NCBI RefSeq assembly: GCF_002453355.1
Contig: NZ_DKGQ01000051.1
Coordinates: 20,859-84,858 of the forward strand
Source: Psychrobacter sp. UBA6766
Lineage (GTDB): Bacteria; Pseudomonadota; Gammaproteobacteria; Pseudomonadales; Moraxellaceae
DNA: 64,000 nucleotides
Reading direction: 5' to 3'
Every line of letters begins with the position of its first letter. Within the stretch, counting starts at the first letter, position 1. Below are positions 8,781-17,800 of this stretch, one piece after another. Position numbers and translations under genes: made by a program. The notes under the pieces are model-generated. The model searched no databases, was not told where the DNA came from, and saw only the letters and a list, made by a program, of their open reading frames with translations.

Positions 8781-9920
8781 ATGGCAGCACAAAACCAATC
8801 AGCAAAAGTATTATCAGGCGCAGGGCTTCGTGGTCAGGTCGCAGGCAAGACTGCCCTATCTACCGTGGGCAAATCAGGCTCAGGGCTGACGTATCGCGGT
8901 TATGACGTTTCAGAATTGGCCGATAAATGCATTTTTGAAGAAGTGGCTTACTTGTTACTTTATGGCAACTTGCCAACTCAAAGCGAGCTTGATGCTTATA
9001 AAGCCAAACTTAAAAAAATGCGCGGTCTACCGCAAGCATTAAAAGATGTGCTTGAGCGTATCCCAAGTGATGCACATCCAATGGATGTGCTGCGTACGGG
9101 CTGCTCAATGCTCGGTAACCTTGAGATGGAAACCGACTTTTCACAACAGAACGACAAAACCGACCGAATGCTGGCAGTATTCCCATCGATCATTAACTAC
9201 TGGTATCGCTTTAGTCATGACAATGAGCGTATTGAGACTGAAACCGACGATGACACCATTGGCGGCCACTTTTTGCATCTGCTAAAAGGCGAAAAGCCAA
9301 ACGCGCTTCATACCAAAGTGATGAACGTGTCGCTTATTCTTTATGCTGAGCACGAGTTTAACGCCTCGACCTTTACCGCGCGTGTGTGTGCGTCTACTTT
9401 GTCAGACATTCATTCTTGTATCACTGGCGCGATTGGCTCATTACGCGGTCACTTGCATGGCGGCGCGAATGAGGCCGCAATGGATATGATTGAAGGCTTT
9501 AGCTCACCAGATGAAGCTGAAAAAGAGATGATGGCGATGCTGGCACGAAAAGACAAGATCATGGGCTTTGGTCATGCTATCTATAGCGAATCAGACCCAC
9601 GAAACGTGGTGATTAAAGGCTGGGCGGAAAAACTGGCTGCCGATGTTGGTGATGAGGTGCTATATCCTGTATCGGTCCGCTGTGAAGAAGTCATGTGGCG
9701 TGAGAAAAAACTGTTCTGTAATGCTGATTTTTTCCATGCCTCTGCTTATCATTTTATGGGCATTCCAACCAAATTGTTCACGCCAATCTTTGTTTGCTCA
9801 CGCTTAACAGGTTGGGCGGCTCATGTATTCGAGCAACGCGCTAACAACCGTATCATTCGCCCAAGTGCGGAATATACTGGCGAAGAGTTGCGTCCAGTAC
9901 CAGAGATGAGTGCGCGTTAA
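8781..9920 (+). CDS. prpC: 2-methylcitrate synthase PrpC
   Basis: Condenses propionyl-CoA with oxaloacetate to 2-methylcitrate. 379 aa, the normal length. The N-terminal block GLTYRGYDVSELAD is typical of bacterial methylcitrate/citrate synthases. Catalytic regions GHLHGGANEAA, MGFGHAIYSESDPR and FFHASAYHFMGIP are all present. The frame opens at 8700, but the ATG at 8781 has AAAGGA 7-8 nt upstream and starts MAAQNQS, so the earlier start was rejected. Second gene of the prp block. Confidence 0.95.
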   Translation: MAAQNQSAKVLSGAGLRGQVAGKTALSTVGKSGSGLTYRGYDVSELADKCIFEEVAYLLLYGNLPTQSELDAYKAKLKKMRGLPQALKDVLERIPSDAHPMDVLRTGCSMLGNLEMETDFSQQNDKTDRMLAVFPSIINYWYRFSHDNERIETETDDDTIGGHFLHLLKGEKPNALHTKVMNVSLILYAEHEFNASTFTARVCASTLSDIHSCITGAIGSLRGHLHGGANEAAMDMIEGFSSPDEAEKEMMAMLARKDKIMGFGHAIYSESDPRNVVIKGWAEKLAADVGDEVLYPVSVRCEEVMWREKKLFCNADFFHASAYHFMGIPTKLFTPIFVCSRLTGWAAHVFEQRANNRIIRPSAEYTGEELRPVPEMSAR

Positions 9921-9941
9921 TTTTTCTTGAAATAACATATT

Positions 9942-10012
9942 TGTAGGGTGTGTCGTCCTCACCTGTTTTTACCAAGTTTTACTAAAAACTGTGCGTAAAG
10001 CGCACCCTACAA
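9942..10012. repeat. Inverted repeat element between prpC and acnD
   Basis: TGTAGGGTGTG at 9942 faces GCGCACCCTACA ending at 10012; the inner part contains TGCGTAAAGCGCA. Such TGTAGGGTGCG palindromes are a common type of short interspersed repeat in bacterial intergenic regions. Only one copy is seen in this window. It could fold as an mRNA hairpin between prpC and acnD. Confidence 0.55.
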
Positions 10013-10134
10013 CCCCTTACCTTTAACTCTTTAAAAGTTTTTTTAGCAAAATTGAATTTTATTTTGATGATTGTGCTAAAAGAATTTATCTCTTTTTTCT
10101 CTGATTCAAACCAGCCAACCGCTAAAGGTGACTT

Positions 10135-12792
10135 ATGGACAACGCCCTCGTACAACCGATGAACGACAAATTTAAAAAGCCACTTCCTGATACCGACCTG
10201 TATTACTTTGACACCCGCGAAGCGGTTGAGAGTATCGAAGCTGGCGCGTATGAAAAACTACCATTTTGCTCAAAAGTATTGTGTGAAAACTTGGTTCGTC
10301 GTTGCCCACCAGAAGATTTAAACGCTGCTTTAAAACAGCATATCGAAGGCAAGCAAGATTTAGACTTTCCTTGGTACCCTGCCCGTGTCGTTTGTCATGA
10401 CATCTTAGGTCAGACAGCGTTTGTTGACTTGGCAGGCCTTCGTGATGCCATCGCTGAGCAAGGCGGCGACCCGTCAAAAGTGAATCCAATCGTGCCGACG
10501 CAATTGATTGTTGACCATTCGCTAGCCGTTGAGCATGCAGGTTTTGAAGAAAACGCCTTTGAAAAAAACCGTGCCATCGAAGAGCGCCGCAACGATGACC
10601 GCTTTCACTTTATCAACTGGTGTCAGTATGCCTTTGATAACGTCAACGTTGTTCCGCCTGGTAATGGCATTATGCATCAAATCAATCTTGAGAAGATGTC
10701 ACCAGTGGTGCAAGTAGTTCAAAATAAAGCCGGTGAACAAGTGGCGTTTGCCGATACCTTAGTTGGTACTGACAGCCATACGCCGATGGTTGATGCGTTA
10801 GGCGTTATCTCAATCGGGGTTGGCGGCTTAGAAGCGGAAAGCGTCATGCTAGGTAACCCCTCTTATATGCGCCTTCCTGATTATGTCGGTGTTAAATTAA
10901 CCGGCAAACTACAAAAAGGCATTACCGGAACCGATTTAGTTCTCGCTATGACCGAGTTCTTACGTGATGCCGGCGTGGTATCTACTTATATTGAATTCTT
11001 TGGCGACGGTGCCCGTCAACTGAGCGTCGGTGACCGCGCGTCTATCTCAAATATGACCCCAGAATATGGCGCCACTGCGGCAATGTTCTATATCGATGAG
11101 CAAACCATCGACTATTTACGCCTAACGGGTCGCAGCGAAGAGCAAATCAAATTGGTCGAGCAATATGCCAAGCAAACTGGACTTTGGGCTGATGGTATGG
11201 AAAATGCCGAATATCCACGTGTTCTTGAGTTTGATTTGTCCGCAGTGGTTCGTAATATGGCAGGACCTTCGCGACCGCATGCTCGCGTATCCACCACCGA
11301 TTTGGTCGAAAAAGGCATTGCTCACGCTGCTGACGAAAAATTGCCTGAACCAAAAGACGGCTTGATGCCTGATGGCGCAGTGATCATCGCTGCCATTACC
11401 AGCTGTACCAATACCTCTAACCCACGCAATATGGTTGCTGCGGGTCTTGTCGCGCGTAATGCCAATAAAAAAGGCTTATTACGAAAGCCTTGGGTGAAAT
11501 CATCCTTAGCACCCGGCTCAAAAACGGTCAAAATGTACCTAGAAGAAGCGGGGTTGATGCCTGAGCTACAAGAGATTGGTTTTGACGTGGTTGGCTTTGC
11601 TTGTACCACCTGTAACGGTATGAGTGGCGCGCTTGATCCTGATATCGAGCAAGAAATTATCGAGCGCGACCTATTTACTACCGCCGTGCTATCTGGTAAC
11701 CGTAACTTTGATGGCCGAATCCATCCATATGCCAAGCAAGCGTTTTTAGCGTCGCCACCACTGGTTATTGCTTATGCTATCGCCGGAAATATCCGTTTTG
11801 ATATTGAAAAAGACTCGTTGGGTAAAGACACGGATGGCAATGATGTTTATCTAAAAGACATCTGGTTTGATGACGACGAAGTTGATGCCATCGTCGCGGC
11901 AGCAGTCAAGCCTGAGCAATTTAACGCCGTGTATATCCCAATGTTTGATGAAGCCAAAAAAGACACCGGAAAAGCATTAAGTCCACTCTATGACTGGCGC
12001 GAGATGACCACTTATATTCGCCGTCCGCCGTATTGGGAAGGTAAAATGGCCGCGATGAATAAGCTAAAAGGTATGCGTCCACTGGCGGTGCTTGGTGACA
12101 ATATTACAACTGACCATTTATCACCGTCTAACGCGATTTTGGGCGATTCAGCCGCTGGCGAGTACCTTGATACTATGGGTCTGCCTGCGGAGGACTATAA
12201 CTCGTATGCCACCCATCGCGGCGACCATTTAACCGCCCAGCGCGCAACCTTTGCCAATCCTAAATTGCTCAATGAAATGGTGCGCGATGACAAAGGTAAC
12301 GTGATTCAAGGCTCATTGGCTCGCGTTGAACCCGAAGGTCAAGTCATGCGCATGTGGGAAGCGATTGAAACCTATATGAACCGTGAGCAACCACTGATTA
12401 TCATCGCCGGTGACGGCTATGGTCAAGGCTCAAGCCGTGACTGGGCTGCTAAAGGCGTGCGTTTGGCTGGCGTTGAAGTTGTGGTTGCGGAAGATTTTGA
12501 ACGTATCCATCGTCAAAACTTGGTTGGAATGGGCGCACTCCCCTTGCAGTTTAAAGAAGGGGTCAATCGTAACACCCTAAATATCGACGGTACTGAAATA
12601 TTCGATATCGAAGGCGAAGTATCCGCTCGTGGCGAGATGACGCTAGTGATTCATCGTATAGACGGCAGCATCGATAAAGCGCCCGTTATCTGCCGATTAG
12701 ATACCGCTGATGAGGTCAAAATGTATAACGCTGGCGGAATGCTTCAGCGCTTTGCCAAAGAGTTTATCGATGGCACGCTAGATATCGCGTAG
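10135..12792 (+). CDS. acnD: Fe/S-dependent 2-methylcitrate dehydratase AcnD
   Basis: Aconitase-family enzyme of 885 aa. With PrpF it replaces PrpD in the route from 2-methylcitrate to 2-methylisocitrate. The [4Fe-4S] cysteines are in AAITSCTNTSNP and in VVGFACTTCNGMSG. Other aconitase blocks are DTLVGTDSHTPMVDALGV, the swivel-domain LGDNITTDHLSPSNAI, and GDGYGQGSSRDWAAKG. Distinguished from AcnA by length, the N-terminus (PLPDTDLYYFDTREAVE) and position next to prpBC and prpF. RBS AAAGGTGA. A terminator follows at 12821. Confidence 0.93.
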   Translation: MDNALVQPMNDKFKKPLPDTDLYYFDTREAVESIEAGAYEKLPFCSKVLCENLVRRCPPEDLNAALKQHIEGKQDLDFPWYPARVVCHDILGQTAFVDLAGLRDAIAEQGGDPSKVNPIVPTQLIVDHSLAVEHAGFEENAFEKNRAIEERRNDDRFHFINWCQYAFDNVNVVPPGNGIMHQINLEKMSPVVQVVQNKAGEQVAFADTLVGTDSHTPMVDALGVISIGVGGLEAESVMLGNPSYMRLPDYVGVKLTGKLQKGITGTDLVLAMTEFLRDAGVVSTYIEFFGDGARQLSVGDRASISNMTPEYGATAAMFYIDEQTIDYLRLTGRSEEQIKLVEQYAKQTGLWADGMENAEYPRVLEFDLSAVVRNMAGPSRPHARVSTTDLVEKGIAHAADEKLPEPKDGLMPDGAVIIAAITSCTNTSNPRNMVAAGLVARNANKKGLLRKPWVKSSLAPGSKTVKMYLEEAGLMPELQEIGFDVVGFACTTCNGMSGALDPDIEQEIIERDLFTTAVLSGNRNFDGRIHPYAKQAFLASPPLVIAYAIAGNIRFDIEKDSLGKDTDGNDVYLKDIWFDDDEVDAIVAAAVKPEQFNAVYIPMFDEAKKDTGKALSPLYDWREMTTYIRRPPYWEGKMAAMNKLKGMRPLAVLGDNITTDHLSPSNAILGDSAAGEYLDTMGLPAEDYNSYATHRGDHLTAQRATFANPKLLNEMVRDDKGNVIQGSLARVEPEGQVMRMWEAIETYMNREQPLIIIAGDGYGQGSSRDWAAKGVRLAGVEVVVAEDFERIHRQNLVGMGALPLQFKEGVNRNTLNIDGTEIFDIEGEVSARGEMTLVIHRIDGSIDKAPVICRLDTADEVKMYNAGGMLQRFAKEFIDGTLDIA

Positions 12793-12820
12793 TTGCGATG
12801 AGTGTTAAATAATCAAAGGG

Positions 12821-12856
12821 CCGATGTTGTATAAATTATACGGCATCGGTTTTTTG
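12821..12856 (+). terminator. Rho-independent terminator after acnD
   Basis: CCGATGTTGTAT pairs, with two G-U pairs, to ATACGGCATCGG and is followed by TTTTTT. It lies 28 bp after the acnD stop and would separate acnD transcription from the toxin-antitoxin pair and prpF. Confidence 0.8.
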
Positions 12857-12890
12857 CGCTTATTGATATATCTTCATAGATAGCGTAACA

Positions 12891-12908
12891 TGTACTATTA
12901 ATTGTACA
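12891..12908. promoter_or_regulatory. Candidate YefM/YoeB operator
   Basis: TGTACTATTAATTGTACA contains inverted TGTAC/GTACA arms 8 bp apart and one exact TGTACA. TGTACA is the known core of the E. coli yefM-yoeB operator. It lies 17 bp upstream of the antitoxin ATG, where an autoregulatory operator would be expected. Confidence 0.6.
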
Positions 12909-12924
12909 AGTATTGGAGTGCGTT

Positions 12925-13212
12925 ATGAGAGTAATTAGTTTTTCAGAAGCTAGAAAGCATTTAAAATCTGTTTTAGATACGGTAAACGAAGATGCAAATG
13001 CAACTATAGTGACCCGTCGTGATGCTGATGATGCTGTAGTCATGTCACTTGATTATTATAATAGTCTAATGGAGACGGTATATTTACTAAAATCTCCTGC
13101 TAATACGGCTCATTTAGCAAAGTCTATTGCTCAATACAAATCTGGAAAGGCAACAGCACATGAGTTAATGGATGTAACGGATGACGCAGACGAAGTTGTT
13201 GAGGACGCATAA
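12925..13212 (+). CDS. yefM: YefM/Phd-family antitoxin
   Basis: 95 aa. The N-terminus MRVISFSEARKHLKSVLDTV followed by TIVTRRDADDAVVMSLDYYNSLMET is the standard Phd/YefM DNA-binding fold. An acidic C-terminal tail (TDDADEVVEDA) would be the toxin-binding part. RBS TTGGAG at 12913-12918 supports the ATG at 12925. It is followed 13 bp later by the YoeB toxin. Expected to bind YoeB and repress the pair through the upstream TGTACA site. Confidence 0.92.
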   Translation: MRVISFSEARKHLKSVLDTVNEDANATIVTRRDADDAVVMSLDYYNSLMETVYLLKSPANTAHLAKSIAQYKSGKATAHELMDVTDDADEVVEDA

Positions 13213-13225
13213 TTGAGGCCGAAAA

Positions 13226-13486
13226 ATGAGTGAACAATTAGCTTGGACAGATAATGCTTGGAAGGACTATTTGTACTGGCAAACACAAGATAAAAAAACG
13301 CTTAAACGTATTAATAAACTTATTACAGAATGCATGCGTGACCCGTTTGATGGTATTGGCAAACCTGAACCTTTAAAAGAAAATCTAGCAGGTTTTTGGT
13401 CGCGCCGTATAGATGATGCTAATCGTTTGGTATATATCGTTGATGATAACTACTTAACTATTATTGCTTGTCGATATCATTATTAA
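13226..13486 (+). CDS. yoeB: YoeB/Txe-family mRNA endoribonuclease toxin
   Basis: 86 aa. The ribosome-dependent RNase residues of YoeB are in place: Glu48 in PEPLKENL, Arg67 in ANRLVYIV and His85 in the C-terminal CRYHY (E. coli numbering 46, 65, 83). The LAGFWSRRIDDANRLVY block is typical of the RelE superfamily. It appears intact, so the pair is probably active. The toxin-antitoxin unit sits between acnD and prpF, interrupting an otherwise conserved gene order. Confidence 0.92.
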   Translation: MSEQLAWTDNAWKDYLYWQTQDKKTLKRINKLITECMRDPFDGIGKPEPLKENLAGFWSRRIDDANRLVYIVDDNYLTIIACRYHY

Positions 13487-13497
13487 TTGTATGGAAT

Positions 13498-13650
13498 CTA
13501 TCCAAACTTAAAAGGCTCAACCTTGCCTGCAGCAACCTCTTCTTGAGCAATTAATAACTGACGTACAAACTCACAAGACAAATCAGGATTGTCTTGCCTA
13601 ATCCGATTAATTTTATCCAAGTTTTCTTTGTACTCTTCATTTGTTGTCAT
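13498..13650 (-). CDS. Small hypothetical protein, 50 aa
   Basis: A short minus-strand frame reading MTTNEEYKENLDKINRIRQD, then PDLSCEF, and ending EVAAGKVEPFKFG. Codon use looks coding and AGAG lies 7-8 nt before the ATG. It is convergent with yoeB, 12 bp apart. Its size, charge and place beside yefM-yoeB suggest an accessory of the toxin-antitoxin insert, but I recognise no family. Confidence 0.45.
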   Translation of the reverse strand: MTTNEEYKENLDKINRIRQDNPDLSCEFVRQLLIAQEEVAAGKVEPFKFG

Positions 13651-13739
13651 AATTATCTCTATTTTTAGCTAATTTCTATTCATCTATATTACCCATTAAA
13701 TCGTAAACAATTTATAAAAATATAAAAGGACTGGCCGTA

Positions 13740-14975
13740 ATGACTCAACCAAAATTCGCCCCACAAATCTCCGTCCCTGCTACCTATATGCGCGGTGGTA
13801 CTTCAAAAGGGGTGTTCTTTAAATTGTCCGACTTACCAGAGCGTTGCCAAGTTGCTGGCGAGTCGCGCGATAATTTTCTATTACGTGTTGTCGGAAGCCC
13901 CGACCCTTATGGCAAGCAAATCGACGGTTTGGGAAATGGCAGCTCTAGCACCTCAAAGACCGTTATCCTCTCTAAAGCTAACCAAGCAGACCACGATGTG
14001 AATTACCTGTTTGGACAAGTGAATATTGCCAAACCGATGATTGATGGGGGGGGAAACTGCGGCATTTTAACCGCCGCTGTTGGTGCTTGCGCCATTAATA
14101 TGGGATTGGTCGATGCTCATAAAGTGGCTAATAGTATTAATGTCAGTGCTGATAATGGCGTCTGTGAAGTACGTATTTGGCAAGAAAATATCGGAAAAAC
14201 TATCATTGCTCATGTTCCTGTTTATACAAATGAAAGCGGTAAGGTTCAGGTTCAAGAAACCGGCGATTTTGAATTAGACGGTGTGACCTTCCCTGCTGCC
14301 GAAGTAAAAATTGAATTTATCGACCCTGTAGATTCATCAAGCGATATGTTTCCCACTGGCAATTTAATCGATGATTTTGATGTTTCTGGCTGTGATCTGG
14401 ACAAGGATACGGTTAAGGCTACCTTTATTAGTGCCGGCATTCCAACCATTTTTATGAAAAGCGATGATTTAGGCTTTACTGGTACTGAGTTGCAAGGCGA
14501 TATCAACAGTAATAGTGAGTTACTTGCTAAGCTTGAAAAAATACGCGCCAAAGGTGGCGTTGCGATGGGGTTATTCAAAGACGTCAGTGAAGCACAAACC
14601 AGTCAGCATATGCCAAAACTAGCTTGGGTTGCTCCTGCGAAAAGTTACAGCGCATCCAGCGGCAAAGCTGTTGATGCAGCAGATATTGATCTCGTCGTTC
14701 GCGCCATGAGTATGGGACAACTGCATCATGCGATGATGGGAACGGCAGCGGTGGCGATTGCCGCAGCAGCAACCACGCAAGGTACATTGGTCAACGAAGC
14801 CGCTGGCGGTAGCGAGTTAGTTGAAGTGCGTTTTGGTCATCCATCAGGAACGCTACTCGTCGGCGGAAAAACAGAACGCGTGAACGGTCGCTGGCAAGCC
14901 AAAAAAGTCTCGATGAGTCGCTCGGCGCGCCGTATTATGGTTGGTGAAGTTTTTGTGCCAAATGATAGTTTTTAG
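13740..14975 (+). CDS. prpF: 2-methylaconitate isomerase PrpF
   Basis: 411 aa (PrpF is about 395). Isomerises the AcnD product so that hydration to 2-methylisocitrate can proceed. The diagnostic N-terminus PATYMRGGTSKGVFF and the block GLGNGSSSTSKTVI are present, as are MIDGGGNCGILTAAVGACAI (catalytic Cys) and RSARRIMVGEVFVP at the C-terminus. AAAGGA precedes the ATG. Normally directly downstream of acnD; here separated by about 950 bp holding a terminator, yefM-yoeB and a small reverse gene, so it likely has its own promoter. Confidence 0.93.
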   Translation: MTQPKFAPQISVPATYMRGGTSKGVFFKLSDLPERCQVAGESRDNFLLRVVGSPDPYGKQIDGLGNGSSSTSKTVILSKANQADHDVNYLFGQVNIAKPMIDGGGNCGILTAAVGACAINMGLVDAHKVANSINVSADNGVCEVRIWQENIGKTIIAHVPVYTNESGKVQVQETGDFELDGVTFPAAEVKIEFIDPVDSSSDMFPTGNLIDDFDVSGCDLDKDTVKATFISAGIPTIFMKSDDLGFTGTELQGDINSNSELLAKLEKIRAKGGVAMGLFKDVSEAQTSQHMPKLAWVAPAKSYSASSGKAVDAADIDLVVRAMSMGQLHHAMMGTAAVAIAAAATTQGTLVNEAAGGSELVEVRFGHPSGTLLVGGKTERVNGRWQAKKVSMSRSARRIMVGEVFVPNDSF

Positions 14976-15104
14976 TAAACAAACTTTAGGCTGACTATTA
15001 ATGTCTTTATAATAGCGATTTATTTATAGAAATCATGATAATTGATACGAAAAATATCCATTAATTGTATTGATTGAACTGACATTAAATAGCGCCTTAA
15101 CCCT

Positions 15105-16952
15105 ATGAGTACTCCGCCCCGCCGTGTTCGTTTAGATAATAAGCCGCCCACCAAAAAAACGGAACGGGGGGCTTTGCTGTGGTCGATTCTAAAAAGACTC
15201 GGAGAGTTTGCCAGACCATATCGTGGACTATTTATATTGACCTTGATATTGACAGTGCTTGGGTCATTTACCGCACAGGTTAATGCCTTTGTCTTGCAAT
15301 ATACCATCGATACTTTGACCGATATTGTCGGTTTACCTGACCCATGGGTAGAAGGGGTTAAATTACTGACGCTGATTAGTGTGATTTTAATGGTGAAAGA
15401 AGTCCTCAACGTTATCATCACCTTTGGTCAGCGCTATTTTGGTGAGCGTATCCGTATTAATCTATCGCGTGATCTGTCACAAAAAGTGGTCGATCGGATT
15501 TTGTCTTATAAAATGGCATTTTACACCAGTGATGAGAACGCCAGCGGTAAGCTGCAAACCCGTATTGATTTGGGGGTCAGCAGCCTCACGCAACTGGTGC
15601 AAAACTTCTTTATTGATATGCTGCCGCTGTTTGCGAGTGCTATCGTGTCATTGATCATTATGTTTAATGCCAATTTTTGGGTCGGTATGGTCGGTCTGAT
15701 TATTGTGCCGATTTACTTTTTTGTCAGTCAGCGCCAAGCCAACCGTTTGCAAGGGTTTCGCAAACAAATGCGCCAGTATCGTGAGACCAAAAGCGGCTTG
15801 GTGATTTCGATTATTGACTCTATCACAGTTATTAAATCCTTTGTGCGTGAGCCGATTGAGTCCGATAAGCACTGGGAAATCCAAAAAGATATGACCGCCA
15901 ATCAGCTACGTATTCGCAGTATTGCGTTTATGTATAACGCTGGCAAAACCTTTATCGAGCAAATCGGCGTGGTGGCGATTATTGTTCTGACCTCTTACTT
16001 TGTACTGAATGGACAGATGACCATTGGCGCGATTATGTTCCATATTCTACTGTTTCAAAACGTCGCGGCTCCTATCCGTGAACTGCACCGTATTTATGAT
16101 CAAATCAATAACGCGCTTACCTATGCCGAAGGTTTTTTTGATATCTTGGACGACGACCAGGCGATTGAAAACGAAGGTAAAGTCAAATGTACCGATTTAA
16201 AAGGTCATATCGAGCTAAAAGATGTTAATTTCTCCTACCCCAATGGTAAGCAAGCGCTGCATGATGTGAGCTTTAATATTCATCCCAATCGTATTACCGC
16301 TTTGGTTGGGCTCAGTGGCGCAGGCAAAAGCACCATTATTAATTTATTGGTCAAATTTTATGATCCTAGTAGCGGCACCATTTGTCTCGATGGACGAAAC
16401 TTAGAGGATTACAGCACCCATAACTTGCGTGAGCAAATCGGCTTAGTGCTGCAAAAAAATCATATTTTCTCAGGCACCATCGCTGACAACATTCGTTATG
16501 GGGCGATGGATGCCACTGAAGAGGAGATTATCGACGCCGCCAAACAAGCCTCTATCCATGAGCAAGTCGTTGGTATGCCTGAAGGCTATGACAGTGAAGC
16601 CAAGCTACTCTCTGGCGGCCAGCAGCAGCGTATCGCGCTGGCAAGGATGTTTTTAAAAAACCCACCGATTGTATTTTTGGATGAACCAACGGCCAGCCTT
16701 GATGCTATTGCCACCCAGCAGATTAAGCACAGCTTAGATTTAATCAAAAAAGACCGCACGGTGATTATTGTCTCGCACAATATCTCACAAATTATTGACG
16801 CCGATGATTTGGTAGTGATTGAAAATGGCCGTGTGATGGAGACTGGTACGCATGAGGAGCTTTATGCCAATCACGGTAAATACTATGAGATATTCAATGC
16901 CATGTCCGATAGTTTAAATCTGGATAAAATCAGTCAAACCTTAAATAGTTAA
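15105..16952 (+). CDS. ABC transporter, fused permease and ATPase
   Basis: 615-aa half-transporter of the exporter type (MsbA/multidrug-like). The membrane domain covers about residues 40-330, with segments near FILTLILTVLGSF and IVSLIIMFNANFWVGMVGLII. The ATPase domain has Walker A GLSGAGKST (402-410), signature LSGGQQQR (502-509), Walker B IVFLDEP (522-528) and the switch His in VSHN. The substrate cannot be read from the sequence. It lies between prpF and prpD without being a known part of the pathway. Confidence 0.88.
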   Translation: MSTPPRRVRLDNKPPTKKTERGALLWSILKRLGEFARPYRGLFILTLILTVLGSFTAQVNAFVLQYTIDTLTDIVGLPDPWVEGVKLLTLISVILMVKEVLNVIITFGQRYFGERIRINLSRDLSQKVVDRILSYKMAFYTSDENASGKLQTRIDLGVSSLTQLVQNFFIDMLPLFASAIVSLIIMFNANFWVGMVGLIIVPIYFFVSQRQANRLQGFRKQMRQYRETKSGLVISIIDSITVIKSFVREPIESDKHWEIQKDMTANQLRIRSIAFMYNAGKTFIEQIGVVAIIVLTSYFVLNGQMTIGAIMFHILLFQNVAAPIRELHRIYDQINNALTYAEGFFDILDDDQAIENEGKVKCTDLKGHIELKDVNFSYPNGKQALHDVSFNIHPNRITALVGLSGAGKSTIINLLVKFYDPSSGTICLDGRNLEDYSTHNLREQIGLVLQKNHIFSGTIADNIRYGAMDATEEEIIDAAKQASIHEQVVGMPEGYDSEAKLLSGGQQQRIALARMFLKNPPIVFLDEPTASLDAIATQQIKHSLDLIKKDRTVIIVSHNISQIIDADDLVVIENGRVMETGTHEELYANHGKYYEIFNAMSDSLNLDKISQTLNS

Positions 16953-17070
16953 TAGAGGGCAAAATCGTTATAATGCTCAGGTTTTTATCCATTATTTCTA
17001 TATTTAGAATATTTAGAACCTATCTTGCTACCCTATGACAGCCCTTTAAATTGTTAGAAGCTATCCAACT

Positions 17071-17661
17071 ATGACCTGTGAATTTTCTATAAAAACTTTT
17101 GATGAGCTGACTACAGTTGATCTCTATCATATTTTAAAAGCCCGCTCGCAAGTGTTTGTGGTCGAGCAAAACTGCCCGTATCAAGACATGGACGAGGTCG
17201 ATTTTGATTGTCTGCATCTAATTGCCCATCAAAATGAAGCCTTAATTGGTTATTGCCGGATTATTCCGCCGCAATTTAATCACAAAAAATCCTCAGTCAA
17301 TCCGTCAGGTCCGATACCTGCAATTGGTAGAGTGTTGGTACTCGCCGAGCACCGAGGCAATGGCGTTGCCCGTCAAATAATGACGCAAGCTATCAAATAC
17401 TGCCGTAAAAAATATGGTAAAAAAACCATTGTCATCTCTGCCCAGACTTATTTGTTAAATTTTTATGAGTCGCTTGGGTTTATCCCCGAAGGTGAGCGCT
17501 ATCTTGAAGACGGCATCGAGCATGTGACGATGGTTTTGCCTGTACTTAAAAAAGTAAAGGTAAAAAAAGAAAGCTCGGGAATGGTTAGCAATATCCTCAG
17601 TTTTTTATTATTAATACTGGCGCTTTTATTCATCGTGGGTTTGGTTTATCTCATGGTTTAA
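17071..17661 (+). CDS. ElaA-like GNAT N-acetyltransferase with C-terminal membrane anchor
   Basis: 196 aa; ElaA is about 150. The N-terminus has the ElaA pattern LYHILKARSQVFVVEQNCPY followed by QDMDEVD. The acetyl-CoA site is IGRVLVLAEHRGNGVARQIM (about 86-105), and the GNAT C-terminal strand FYESLGFIPEGERYLEDGIEH follows. The extension ends in a hydrophobic helix (SFLLLILALLFIVGLVYLMV), which should tether it to the inner membrane. ElaA itself has no such tail. The substrate is unknown. Confidence 0.8.
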   Translation: MTCEFSIKTFDELTTVDLYHILKARSQVFVVEQNCPYQDMDEVDFDCLHLIAHQNEALIGYCRIIPPQFNHKKSSVNPSGPIPAIGRVLVLAEHRGNGVARQIMTQAIKYCRKKYGKKTIVISAQTYLLNFYESLGFIPEGERYLEDGIEHVTMVLPVLKKVKVKKESSGMVSNILSFLLLILALLFIVGLVYLMV

Positions 17662-17800
17662 CTCATGAAACGATAAAACAGTCTTACACGACTTCACTGT
17701 TGTTCGATATTGAGTATGTTATTTTTAATAGATAACTGATTGATAAAATATTTAGCTTATCAATCACTCAAATATGTGACTCAAGGAAGAGGTAATGACT

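Noticed and set aside
12813..13043. 76-aa minus-strand frame across the toxin-antitoxin promoter
   Set aside because: It covers the acnD terminator and the yefM coding region; a shadow of yefM.
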